In this document: piece after piece, positions 45,627 through 53,728 of the stretch
Layout of the letters: the number at the start of each line of letters is the position of its first letter
Position numbering within the stretch: position 1 is the first letter of the stretch
Assembly: GCA_900555715.1 (NCBI GenBank)
Contig: USMC01000011.1
Span: 1 to 59,580, forward strand
Direction: 5' to 3'
DNA: 59,580 nt
DNA from: an uncultured Porphyromonadaceae bacterium
GTDB lineage: Bacteria; Bacteroidota; Bacteroidia; Bacteroidales; Muribaculaceae
The notes under the pieces: model-generated
Seen by the model: the letters and a program-made list of their open reading frames with translations, nothing else
What the model was told of the DNA's origin: nothing
Databases searched by the model: none
Position numbers and translations under genes: made by a program

Positions 45627-45657
45627 CAAATTTAATTCAAAACAATTATCCCGCAAA
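45627..45657 (-). promoter_or_regulatory. Promoter of the SusE/F-like gene
   Basis: On the minus strand: TTTG (45657-45654), 19 nt, TAAATTTG (45634-45627). Both boxes are perfect. The leader is about 51 nt. Confidence 0.8.
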
Positions 45658-45699
45658 ATTTTTTTCTGATAAATTTTATAAAAAAAGATTTTTCGCCTG

Positions 45700-47184
45700 T
45701 CAGAGCACCTGGCGACCGCGGAAATAACCGATGACGTCTTTCTGTACTTTAGAACGCATCAGATAGTTTCCGCCGATATATATGCCGAGCGCCGCCGACG
45801 CCTCGACGAGAATCTGCAGCCATGGTGAGGTGAAGGAGCTGCCGGCATAGAGAACCACGGGGATTATGAGGAGGGTCTGGGCGATATAAGGCAGCATGTC
45901 GGTGAAGAACCGGAGGATTCCGACGCCAGTAAGCCGTGAGGTGACTGCAAGCGATGCCGCCCATGTGACGACAGTTGCCACCAGCTGTCCCCAAAGGAGT
46001 ATTTCGATTCCGAGGACAGGTCGCTCGGACGTTTCGAGACCGATAAACGGAAACGATGCGGCAAGAGCAATGATGCATACGGTGTCGCGCACCACTTCGA
46101 GCTTTACAATGGCGGTGCCTTTGCCGAGGGCGAGAAGATAATTGTTGTAAAGTGAGCAGAGGATGGTGAAGATGCCGCGCAGCAGGAGAATCTGAAAGAG
46201 CACTATCGACGGATCCCATTTTGCACCGAAAAGGGCGTGGAAGACAGGCGTGGCAAGTGCCGCAAGACCGAGCATGGCGGGAAAAACGACGTAGGAGGTG
46301 AATCGGTTTATCTTCGATATCATGGCGGAGAAACGCTCCCTGTCGTCCTGGGCGGCGGACAGCGGTGGAACGAACGACGAACTGAATATCTGGCTTATCG
46401 AAGCGACGCCCATTGTGCTCCATTTGTCGCTCTGCGAATAGTAGCCTAAGCTTGTCATGCTGACGCGGTTTCCGATTATGAAGGCGTAGATTTTCTGGAA
46501 AAGCGTATTCAGGAAGGCCTGAAGCATCATTTTTGAGCCGAGACTGAAATACGACTTTAATGCCTTGAACGAGAAGCGCATCATGGGGCGCCAGCGGCTC
46601 GACGTCCATAGAATGAGCGATTTCATGACAGAGATGATGACGCTCTGCCATACCAGCGCCCATGCGCCGAATCCAGTGAGCGCCAGGACTATTCCGGCAA
46701 CTGCGCCTATGAAAAGCCCGAGAGCGTTGGATGCGGCGACCATGCGGACATCCATGGCTTTGATGAGCCTGTTTGTCTGCACGATGGCGGAGGCGTCGAA
46801 TACCAGACACAGAAACATGACGCGCGACAGCGGCACAAGGCGCATGTCGTCCTGGAAAAGATGTGCTATCAGTGGAGCGCAGACGTAGAGGATTGCGTAA
46901 GCGAGCAGTGCTATCGTGATGTTGAACCACAGCACTGTTGAGTAGTCGAGCCTTGTGGGGCTCTTGCGCTGGAGCAGGGCAAAGGAAAAACCGCTGTTGA
47001 CAAGAATTGAGGCGAATGCCTGGAATACGAGCAGGGCGCCTACAAGTCCGAATTCTTCCTGGCTGAGAACGCGGGCGAGCACAATGCCTGTGACCGCATA
47101 TAATATCTGTGTGGACAGGCGGTCGACAAGGTTCCACTTCAGCGAGTGGGCTGTGCGTGTTTTAAGGCTGGTGCTTTGCGTGAT
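45700..47184 (-). CDS. Polysaccharide flippase (MOP superfamily, Wzx/WzxC-like) without a canonical start codon
   Basis: Inner-membrane transporter for lipid-linked oligosaccharides, about 14 helices. The coding signal runs without a break to an in-frame TAG at 47188-47190. The first codons after the TAG include ATC at 47182-47184, followed by a segment typical of the family N-terminus (SLKTRTAHSLKWNLVDR at about 6-22, then QILYAVTGIVLARVLSQEEF). No ATG, GTG or TTG lies in frame before a GTG at 47080-47082, which would delete the amphipathic start and half of helix 1. Either AUC (or an internal CUG) is used, or the gene is damaged, or there is a base error. From ATC the protein has 494 residues. 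Third in the dusB operon, 31 bp after the GIN-domain gene. No glycosyltransferases are nearby. Confidence 0.82.
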   Translation of the reverse strand: MTQSTSLKTRTAHSLKWNLVDRLSTQILYAVTGIVLARVLSQEEFGLVGALLVFQAFASILVNSGFSFALLQRKSPTRLDYSTVLWFNITIALLAYAILYVCAPLIAHLFQDDMRLVPLSRVMFLCLVFDASAIVQTNRLIKAMDVRMVAASNALGLFIGAVAGIVLALTGFGAWALVWQSVIISVMKSLILWTSSRWRPMMRFSFKALKSYFSLGSKMMLQAFLNTLFQKIYAFIIGNRVSMTSLGYYSQSDKWSTMGVASISQIFSSSFVPPLSAAQDDRERFSAMISKINRFTSYVVFPAMLGLAALATPVFHALFGAKWDPSIVLFQILLLRGIFTILCSLYNNYLLALGKGTAIVKLEVVRDTVCIIALAASFPFIGLETSERPVLGIEILLWGQLVATVVTWAASLAVTSRLTGVGILRFFTDMLPYIAQTLLIIPVVLYAGSSFTSPWLQILVEASAALGIYIGGNYLMRSKVQKDVIGYFRGRQVL

Positions 47185-47215
47185 GCTCTATCGTTATTTT
47201 TTTGATGACTGGTTT

Positions 47216-47935
47216 TTATCTGATGCTTGCCGTGTCGTGACTGTCGGCATGGATGACTTTTATTCCGATTCCGCGCTTTGTCACCTTGGGATTGCCGTGG
47301 TATATCACGCTTCCGTGACCGGCGCCGTATACGCGGAGTGCTTCCGTCGGGCTGCATTCGATGTTTCCCGAGCCGAAGATATAGCAGCTCATGTTTGTGG
47401 CGGTAAGGTCTGACGTCTGTACGAGTCCGCTGCTGACATTGTTAATTTTTGCGTTTGTTGCCTTTCCGTCGATGAGGATGCTTCCTTTTCCGGCGGTCAC
47501 GGCGGCGTCGAGCTCTTTGGTGTCGAGCGAGTGTACTTCGATCGTTCCGTTGTCGATTTGCCGCGCTTTGAACTGCGGTGTCGGCACGCTCATGAAGACG
47601 CGCAGGAGCGAATCGCCGCTGTTTTCAACTTTATGCAGGGCTGAGGAGTATACTTTGACACGCGGAACGCCGATAATAGGGTCTTCTTCGGCGCTTGTGC
47701 GTATGGTGAGGCGGCTGTTTTCGTTGCTGAAGATTATTTCGGCTGCTATTTCCGGAACGCAGCTGAACACTGCCCATCCTGCTGAGTCGGGCTTGGAAGA
47801 ATAGTCTACCGGGACACCGTCGACAACGACGAGTTCGCCGAAATCCTGCACCTGAAGCTTGTATTCGGCGGGCTCTGAGGCGAGGGCAGCTGCGACAGCC
47901 GCGATGAATATGGCGATGAGTGAAATTTTTCTCAT
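47216..47935 (-). CDS. Secreted GIN-domain (DUF2807) protein
   Basis: 239 residues with a signal peptide (MRKISLIAIFIAAVAAALASE). The beta-helical mature region has the repeating short strands of 'putative auto-transporter adhesin head GIN domain' proteins: VKVYSSALHKVENSGDS, then SSGLVQTSDLTATNMSCYIFGSGNIEC and LRVYGAGHGSVIYHGNPKV. It ends with the common GIN closing strand (IGIKVIHAD). The function of this family is unknown; surface or periplasmic. Lies 11 bp after dusB and upstream of the flippase gene. Confidence 0.75.
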   Translation of the reverse strand: MRKISLIAIFIAAVAAALASEPAEYKLQVQDFGELVVVDGVPVDYSSKPDSAGWAVFSCVPEIAAEIIFSNENSRLTIRTSAEEDPIIGVPRVKVYSSALHKVENSGDSLLRVFMSVPTPQFKARQIDNGTIEVHSLDTKELDAAVTAGKGSILIDGKATNAKINNVSSGLVQTSDLTATNMSCYIFGSGNIECSPTEALRVYGAGHGSVIYHGNPKVTKRGIGIKVIHADSHDTASIR

Positions 47936-47946
47936 AGGTCGTATTA

Positions 47947-48966
47947 TTACTTCATTTCACAATCGATGTCCGGATTTCGGACTGCTGACGGCAGGATGTC
48001 GTTTTCTATACGTGAGAGTATGGCTTCGAGTTCGTCGAATGTCGATGCTTTGAGCATCTCGATTCTTGTGGCTCTGAATCCGGGTATGTTCTTGAACAGC
48101 GGTGAGGCTGCCAGATGCCGGCGTATGTGGAGTATACCGCGGTATTCGTCGATGCGTTCGATACTTTCGCGAATCTGCCGGCGCAGAAGTGCGAATTTCT
48201 CGGCATCGGAGATGACAGCCGTCTCGCCTGTGCGGAGGAGCGAAGTCATTTCTCGGAATATCCATGGTGCTCCTATTGATGCGCGTCCTACCATGACACC
48301 GTCAACTCCATAACGTCTGAAGGCTTCAATAAGTTTGGCGGGGGTCGTGATATCGCCGTTTCCTATTATCGGTATATTCAGCCTCGGATTGTCTTTTACG
48401 CGGGCAATTTCTGTCCAGTCAGCCTCGCCGGTGTACATCTGTGAGCGCGTGCGTCCGTGAATTGTCAGTGCCTGTATTCCGCAGTCCTGCAGCTGTTCGG
48501 CGAGTTCTGCTATTATCTTGTTGTTGCAGTCCCATCCCAGCCGTGTCTTCACGGTGACGGGTATGCCCACCGCTTTGACTACGGCACGTGTAATTTCCAG
48601 CATTTTGGGGATGTCGCGGAGCATTCCGGCTCCGGCTCCTTTTCCGGCGACTTTTTTCACCGGGCATCCGAAGTTGATATCGAGAATGTCGGGATGTGCC
48701 TGCTCCACTATGCGTGCGGCTTCTACCATAGGGTCGACCTCGCGACCGTAGATCTGGATGGCAGTGGGGCGCTCAGCATCATTTATCAGGAGCTTACGTG
48801 TGGTGGCGGCGATGTTCCTGATGAGTGCGTCGGCAGATACGAACTCGGTATAGGTCATGTCGGCGCCCTGCTCTTTGCAGATGAGGCGGAACGATGCGTC
48901 AGTCACATCTTCCATTGGTGCTAACATAACCGGCTGATTGCCAAGCTCTACAGTGCCTATTTTCAT
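47947..48966 (-). CDS. dusB: tRNA-dihydrouridine synthase
   Basis: FMN-dependent reduction of specific uridines in tRNA to dihydrouridine. 339 residues from the ATG at 48966 (MKIGTVELGNQPVMLAPMEDVTDASFR); a TTG-initiated extension of nine codons is not supported. Motifs: LAPMEDVTD (FMN loop), DINFGCPVKKVAGKGAGAGML (catalytic Cys in FGCP), TVKTRLGWD, ALTIHGRTRSQMYTGEADW and IIGNGDI, then GVMVGRASIGAPWIFRE. These fit the DusB subgroup. Leads an operon with the GIN-domain and flippase genes. Confidence 0.95.
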   Translation of the reverse strand: MKIGTVELGNQPVMLAPMEDVTDASFRLICKEQGADMTYTEFVSADALIRNIAATTRKLLINDAERPTAIQIYGREVDPMVEAARIVEQAHPDILDINFGCPVKKVAGKGAGAGMLRDIPKMLEITRAVVKAVGIPVTVKTRLGWDCNNKIIAELAEQLQDCGIQALTIHGRTRSQMYTGEADWTEIARVKDNPRLNIPIIGNGDITTPAKLIEAFRRYGVDGVMVGRASIGAPWIFREMTSLLRTGETAVISDAEKFALLRRQIRESIERIDEYRGILHIRRHLAASPLFKNIPGFRATRIEMLKASTFDELEAILSRIENDILPSAVRNPDIDCEMK

Positions 48967-48990
48967 TCCTGTGTCTTTATTATTCGGATG

Positions 48991-48998
48991 CAAAATTA
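48991..48998 (-). promoter_or_regulatory. -7 box for dusB
   Basis: The minus strand reads TAATTTTGC, an exact match. The leader would be about 19 nt. No good -33. It is downstream of, and separate from, the candidate small-RNA promoter at 49249-49279. Confidence 0.5.
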
Positions 48999-49082
48999 CG
49001 GAAATTCGTCCGAATAAGCGCTATATGTTCCGATATATGACAATAATTTGTCAATTTAGCAGAATGCTTATCCGGTCTTAGG

Positions 49083-49244
49083 GGCATAAAACAATTGCAG
49101 GCTCGGCATCGGCGCCGACCCTGCAACATCTTGGTTCTTCTTTCTCTCTGCCGCCTGAGCGGAAGAGTTGTGCGTTCGCGTGGTTGATTAAGGCGAAAAA
49201 AGATAGGTTATGGTGAGAATTTTTCGGATACGAAATCCGAAAAC
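49083..49244 (-). ncRNA. Candidate structured small RNA (or dusB leader) of about 160 nt
   Basis: A complete minus-strand transcription unit with no convincing reading frame. Promoter: CTTG, 20 nt, TACCTTTGC (49279-49249). At the predicted start the RNA opens with a perfect hairpin, TTTTCGGAT (49243-49235) with ATCCGAAAA (49229-49221). A second hairpin lies near 49144-49167 (CTCTTCCGC with GCGGCAGAG, one mismatch). A third, TTGCAGG-C-TCGGC with its complement (49126-49095), is followed by TTGTTTTA and looks like an intrinsic terminator. Could be a free sRNA or an attenuated leader of dusB. I do not recognise the family. Confidence 0.5.
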
Positions 49245-49248
49245 GCTG

Positions 49249-49279
49249 CAAAGGTAGAGCTTTCTTTGCATAAAAACAA
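49249..49279 (-). promoter_or_regulatory. Promoter of the candidate small RNA
   Basis: On the minus strand: CTTG (49280-49277), 20 nt, TACCTTTG (49256-49249, followed by C). Near-ideal Bacteroidetes promoter with no protein gene directly behind it. Confidence 0.65.
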
Positions 49280-49308
49280 GTTTTTGTACCGAAATTTTAT
49301 ATTATTGG

Positions 49309-49321
49309 TTTCGTAACGAAA
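49309..49321. promoter_or_regulatory. Candidate GlpR-like operator palindrome
   Basis: TTTCGTAACGAAA, with 6-bp arms around one central A. It resembles the core of E. coli GlpR sites (TTCG, 4 nt, CGAA) but with a 3-nt spacer. It lies 172 nt upstream of the glp operon -33 box. The link is tentative. Confidence 0.3.
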
Positions 49322-49492
49322 TTTGATGAAGTGTTATGTGGTTTTGAAACGAAAGCGAACTAATCGTGTCAGGTATCTGTTGCTTGAAATAAAATGCTGT
49401 TTAGTTGGTTGTTATGTACTCATGATGTGATTTCGATCTGTTTCTGTCAGCGATAATGTGTGATAATTTTAAAATTTAAAAATGAAATAGGT

Positions 49493-49522
49493 TTTGTTTT
49501 TGAAAAAAAATTCATACTTTTG
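49493..49522 (+). promoter_or_regulatory. Promoter of the glp operon
   Basis: TTTG (49493-49496), 18 nt, TACTTTTG (49515-49522). Predicted start near 49529, so a leader of about 60 nt. A short inverted repeat (GATAG, 4 nt, CTATC, 49533-49546) lies just inside the transcript and could be an operator or small stem. Confidence 0.7.
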
Positions 49523-49578
49523 TAGCGTAATAGATAGAAATCTATCGGAACATAAAACCAACCTAAAACTATAGCCTT

Positions 49579-49583
49579 AGGAG
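49579..49583 (+). promoter_or_regulatory. Shine-Dalgarno sequence of glpA
   Basis: AGGAG, six bases before the ATG at 49590. Notable because most genes in this window, as usual for Bacteroidetes, show only A-rich sequence at this position. It supports the chosen start. Confidence 0.65.
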
Positions 49584-49589
49584 AATACA

Positions 49590-51230
49590 ATGAACAAGCA
49601 GCAGATCTCAAAAATCTATGATGTCATCATCATAGGAGCTGGTGCGACAGGCGCAGGCACTGCACGCGACTGCGCCATGCGCGGATTGTCGACACTCCTG
49701 GTGGAGCGTCTCGACTTTACGGCGGGTGCGACGGGTCGTAATCACGGACTGCTTCATAGTGGAGCCCGCTATGCCGTCACCGACAGCGAGTCGGCGACAG
49801 AATGTATCAAAGAGAACATGATTCTGCGGCGTATAGCGAGAAACTGCGTGGAGGATACCGGCGGTTTCTTTGTCACCCTGCCGGAGGACGACCTCGACTA
49901 TCAGAAGCTTTTTGTCGAATCGTGCCTTAAAGCGGGCATCAGCGCCGAGGTGGTTGACCCCAAACAGGCAATTGCCATGGAGCCTGCCATCAACAAGGAT
50001 ATCATAGGCGCTGTGAAGGTACCGGACGGCGCAGTAGACCCCTTCCGTCTGACAACAGCGAACGTCATCGATGCCAAACGTCACGGCGCCGATGTGATGA
50101 CATATCATAAAGTCGAGGATCTTCTCTGTACGGCAGGGCGCGTCCATGGTGTCAAAGTGCGCGACGCGCGCACGGGTGAACTCAAGGATATCGAGGCGCG
50201 TCTGGTTATCAATGCCGGCGGCATCTGGGGACACGAGATAGCTGCGAAGGTTGGCATCAAGATAAATATGTTCCCTGCCAAAGGAGCTCTTCTCATTTTC
50301 GGACACCGCGTCAATAACATTGTCATCAACCGCTGCCGCAAGCCGGCGGATGCCGATATTCTTGTGCCGGGCGACACTATTTCGCTCATCGGCACAACCT
50401 CAAGCCGTGTGCCCTACGACAGCGTCGACAACATGGAGGTGACGCAGGAAGAAGTCGACATACTCCTCCGTGAAGGAATGCAGATAGCTCCCTCGCTCGC
50501 CTATACGCGAATCCTGCGTGCCTATGCCGGTGTGCGTCCGCTTGTGGCTGCCGACAACGACCCGTCGGGGCGCAGCATAAGCCGTGGCATTGTATGCCTC
50601 GATCATGCCAAGCGCGACGGTGTCGAGGGCTTCATCACCATAACAGGCGGCAAGCTTATGACATACCGTCTTATGGCGGAATGGGCGACAAACATGGCAT
50701 GCGAGAAGCTTGGTGTGAATGCACCATGCGAGACTGCTGAGAAGTATCTTCCCGGTTCAGAACCCGAGAGCAGCGTTCAGCACAGGGAAAAACCTCATAC
50801 CATCGCTCTGAGTACCGAACAGCTTGCTATCGAAGGACGTCACGGCACTCTGTCCGACCAGATACCGACCGATATCAACGACGATGCGCTTGTGTGCGAA
50901 TGCGAGAATGTGTCGGTAGGTGAGATAAAATATGCCATCGACAAGCTCCATGTCGACAATCTTGTCAATCTCCGCCGCCGCACGCGCCTCGGAATGGGAA
51001 CATGTCAGGCAAACATCTGCGCCTGCCGTGCCTCGGCAATCATGTCGAAACGCTTCGGTCAGGTAACGGCTCTTTCCGACCTCGAGAACTTCGTGAACGA
51101 ACGCTGGAAAGGCATGCGTCCTGTAGCCTGGGGGCAGACACTCGCCGAGGCGAACTTCATGTCCTGGATATATGAGGACCTCTGCGGACTCGGCAATATC
51201 AACAAACAAACAATCTGCGACAACAAATGA
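49590..51230 (+). CDS. glpA: Anaerobic glycerol-3-phosphate dehydrogenase subunit A
   Basis: FAD-dependent catalytic subunit that oxidises sn-glycerol-3-phosphate to dihydroxyacetone phosphate, passing electrons through GlpB/GlpC to menaquinone. 546 residues. N-terminal FAD Rossmann motif VIIIGAGATGAGTARDCAM, then GATGRNHGLLHSGARY; central DAO domain (about 10-370) with VINAGGIWG and GVRPLVA. The C-terminal BFD-like [2Fe-2S] domain (about 425-510) has VCECENV and GMGTCQANICACR. Length matches E. coli GlpA (542). First gene of the operon; its last 4 bp overlap glpB (ATGA). Confidence 0.96.
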   Translation: MNKQQISKIYDVIIIGAGATGAGTARDCAMRGLSTLLVERLDFTAGATGRNHGLLHSGARYAVTDSESATECIKENMILRRIARNCVEDTGGFFVTLPEDDLDYQKLFVESCLKAGISAEVVDPKQAIAMEPAINKDIIGAVKVPDGAVDPFRLTTANVIDAKRHGADVMTYHKVEDLLCTAGRVHGVKVRDARTGELKDIEARLVINAGGIWGHEIAAKVGIKINMFPAKGALLIFGHRVNNIVINRCRKPADADILVPGDTISLIGTTSSRVPYDSVDNMEVTQEEVDILLREGMQIAPSLAYTRILRAYAGVRPLVAADNDPSGRSISRGIVCLDHAKRDGVEGFITITGGKLMTYRLMAEWATNMACEKLGVNAPCETAEKYLPGSEPESSVQHREKPHTIALSTEQLAIEGRHGTLSDQIPTDINDDALVCECENVSVGEIKYAIDKLHVDNLVNLRRRTRLGMGTCQANICACRASAIMSKRFGQVTALSDLENFVNERWKGMRPVAWGQTLAEANFMSWIYEDLCGLGNINKQTICDNK

Positions 51231-52471
51231 AATACGATACTATTATAATAGGTGGCGGATTGAGCGGTCTTGTTGCCGGAATCGCGCTTGCAAAGCAGAA
51301 TAAGCGTGTCGCCATAGTGTCGCTCGGACAGAGCGCTCTTCATTTCAGTTCGGGCTCTTTCGGACTCTTCGGAACTGATGCCGACGGAAAAGCCGTTGAA
51401 GATCCTTTCTCCGCCCTCGCCGCTCTTCCGGCGTCGCATCCTTATGCCATGCTCGGCGCCGACCGCGTGAAAGAACTGGCGTCGACTGTAAAAGACTTCT
51501 TCGCCGAGGCAGGAATCAGCCTGCGCGGCGAAAACCACCGCAACAGCGAGCGGCTGACGCCCACAGGCGATTTCAGACGCTGCTGGCTCACCCTCGACGA
51601 CTTCCCTACGCGCGACGACCTTGGCAAATATAAGAATGTGGCGATAGTCAGCGTGCTTTCCTATCTCGATTTTTATCCCGATTTCATCGCTGCCGGTCTT
51701 AAAAAAATCGGTATCGAGTCGTCGGTATCATACGTTACGACAGCCGAAATCGACCGTCTGCGCAAGAGTGTGGCGGAGATGCGTGCCACGTCGCTCGGAC
51801 GTCAGCTCCACGGTCGTGCCCTCGACGACTTCGCTGCTGCTGTCGCCAAAGCGGCAGGCGATGCCGATGCTATTCTCATACCCGCCGTCGTCGGCATGGA
51901 CACTGACGAACCTCTGCGCCAGCTGCGCGAGAAGGTCGGCAAACCGCTCTACTGTGTGGCTACGACGCCTATGAGTGTCGTCGGACAGCGTATGCAGACA
52001 CAGCTGCGCCGCCGTTTCGAACGTCTCGGAGGCACATACATGCTCGGCGACACAGTCAGCGAAGGTCGCATAAGCGATGCCGGAGAGCTGGAATATGTGC
52101 GCACAGTGAATTTCGGCGAAGAAAAGCTTGTTGCAGATAACTATATTCTTGCCACCGGCAGCTTCTTCAGCCGTGGCGTCGTTGCGGAGCCACACCGCAT
52201 CTACGACCCCGTTTTCGACCTTGACGTCGATGTGGACGGTGACAGGGACAAATGGTTCGAACGTAACATCTTCAACGAACAGCCATATATGAAGTTCGGC
52301 GTCGCTGTCGACAAAGACTTCCACCCCCGAAAGGGCGGACGCACTGTTAAAAACCTATATGCCGTCGGTGCTGTCATCGGCGGTCACAACGCGCTCAAGG
52401 AGGGTTCGGGTGCCGCTACATCAATCCTAACCGCAATGCACGTTGCCGATATCATCCAGAAAAACAAGTAA
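51227..52471 (+). CDS. glpB: Anaerobic glycerol-3-phosphate dehydrogenase subunit B
   Basis: Flavin-binding subunit of the GlpABC complex, 414 residues as expected. N-terminal dinucleotide motif TIIIGGGLSGLVAGIALA, the SFGLFG segment, LTPTGDFRRCWLT, and the C-terminal NLYAVGAVIGGHNALKEGSGAATSI flavoprotein motif. It overlaps glpA by 4 bp and is 3 bp from glpC, so the three subunits are translationally coupled. Confidence 0.95.
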   Translation: MKYDTIIIGGGLSGLVAGIALAKQNKRVAIVSLGQSALHFSSGSFGLFGTDADGKAVEDPFSALAALPASHPYAMLGADRVKELASTVKDFFAEAGISLRGENHRNSERLTPTGDFRRCWLTLDDFPTRDDLGKYKNVAIVSVLSYLDFYPDFIAAGLKKIGIESSVSYVTTAEIDRLRKSVAEMRATSLGRQLHGRALDDFAAAVAKAAGDADAILIPAVVGMDTDEPLRQLREKVGKPLYCVATTPMSVVGQRMQTQLRRRFERLGGTYMLGDTVSEGRISDAGELEYVRTVNFGEEKLVADNYILATGSFFSRGVVAEPHRIYDPVFDLDVDVDGDRDKWFERNIFNEQPYMKFGVAVDKDFHPRKGGRTVKNLYAVGAVIGGHNALKEGSGAATSILTAMHVADIIQKNK

Positions 52472-52474
52472 GCG

Positions 52475-53725
52475 ATGGAAGAGTATCAGATACATAATAA
52501 GAGCCGCGATAATTTCGAGCAGTGCATCAAGTGTACTGTCTGCACGGTCTATTGCCCTGTTCTCGCTGTCAATCCCGACTATCCCGGACCGAAGCAGGCA
52601 GGTCCCGACGGCGAACGTTACAGGTTGAAAAATCCCGAGTTCTACGACTATGCGCTCAAATATTGCCTCAACTGCAAGCGCTGCGAGGTTGCTTGTCCGT
52701 CGAATGTCAAGATCGGCGACATCATCCAGCGTGCGCGTCTCACCTACGACAAGAAGCCCGTAAAGCTCCGCGACCGCCTTCTTGCATCTACCGACTTTGT
52801 CGGTACGATGGCGTCGGCTTTCGCGCCCATAACTAACTTCACCCTCGGCTTGAAGCCTGTGAAGGCGGTGATGGACGCCACCATAGGCGTCGACAAACAC
52901 CGCACTTTCCCCAAATATTCGGGAACGAAGTTCGTGACGTGGTTCAAAGGCGTTGAGAATGAGCAGAAAGCATATCCGAAGCAGGTCGCTTATTTCCATG
53001 GCTGCTATGCCAACTACAACTACCCCAAGCTTGGTCAGGACTTTGTCAAGGTGATGAATGCCATAGGCTATGGCGTGCAGCTGCTTGAGAAAGAAAAATG
53101 CTGCGGTGTAGCTAAAATCGCCAACCGGCTCATTGACAAGGCTAAAAAGGATGCCGAGCTCAATATCACCAGCATCCGTCATGCTGTCGTCGATAAAAAA
53201 CTGCCCTTGCTCGGAACAAGCTCCACCTGCATGTTCACCATGCGCGACGAGTATCCGCATCTTCTCGGCATCGACAACGCCGATGTACGCGACAGCATGA
53301 TGCTTGCCACAGTCTTTCTCTATCGTCTGATAGAAGAAGGAAGGGTGAAACTCGCCTTCCGTCCCGATTTCAGGAAGCGCATCGCATATCATACACCCTG
53401 CCACATGCAGAAGCTCGGCTGGGCTGTCTACAGTGTTGAGTTGCTCCGTATGATTCCCGGTCTCGATCTTGTCAAGCTCGAACAGCAGTGCTGCGGAATC
53501 GCCGGAACGTACGGCTTCAAGAAAGAGATGTACTCTTCCTCTATGGCGATAGGCAAGACGCTCTTCGACATGATAAAGGAAGAGAAAGTGGACAGTGTCG
53601 CCACCGACTGCGAGACATGCAAGTGGCAGATTGAGACCGGTACCGGTCTGACCGTCGACAATCCTATCAGCATCATTGCCGATGCGCTCGATGTGGAGGC
53701 GACGAAGAGATTAAACAGACATTGA
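52475..53725 (+). CDS. glpC: Anaerobic glycerol-3-phosphate dehydrogenase subunit C
   Basis: Iron-sulfur membrane-associated subunit that anchors GlpAB and transfers electrons to the quinone pool. 416 residues. Two 4Fe-4S clusters at the N-terminus (CIKCTVCTVYCPV and CLNCKRCEVACP), then two CCG cysteine-rich domains: FHGCYANYNYPK with KCCGVAKI, and HTPCHMQKLG with QCCGIAGTYG. GlpC-type amphipathic segments lie between. Followed 3 bp later by the GH97 gene. Confidence 0.96.
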   Translation: MEEYQIHNKSRDNFEQCIKCTVCTVYCPVLAVNPDYPGPKQAGPDGERYRLKNPEFYDYALKYCLNCKRCEVACPSNVKIGDIIQRARLTYDKKPVKLRDRLLASTDFVGTMASAFAPITNFTLGLKPVKAVMDATIGVDKHRTFPKYSGTKFVTWFKGVENEQKAYPKQVAYFHGCYANYNYPKLGQDFVKVMNAIGYGVQLLEKEKCCGVAKIANRLIDKAKKDAELNITSIRHAVVDKKLPLLGTSSTCMFTMRDEYPHLLGIDNADVRDSMMLATVFLYRLIEEGRVKLAFRPDFRKRIAYHTPCHMQKLGWAVYSVELLRMIPGLDLVKLEQQCCGIAGTYGFKKEMYSSSMAIGKTLFDMIKEEKVDSVATDCETCKWQIETGTGLTVDNPISIIADALDVEATKRLNRH

Positions 53726-53728
53726 GGT

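Noticed and set aside
45749..47137. Long overlapping frame on the same strand as the flippase, first suspected as a frameshift partner
   Set aside because: Base-by-base reading shows the flippase frame is continuous from the TAG at 47188 to its stop at 45700. The other frame is Arg/His-rich and non-homologous.
49000..49589. tRNA, tmRNA or known riboswitch in the long intergenic region
   Set aside because: No cloverleaf, no tmRNA-like ends and no riboswitch core motif was visible. Only the three-hairpin unit at 49083-49244 is supported.
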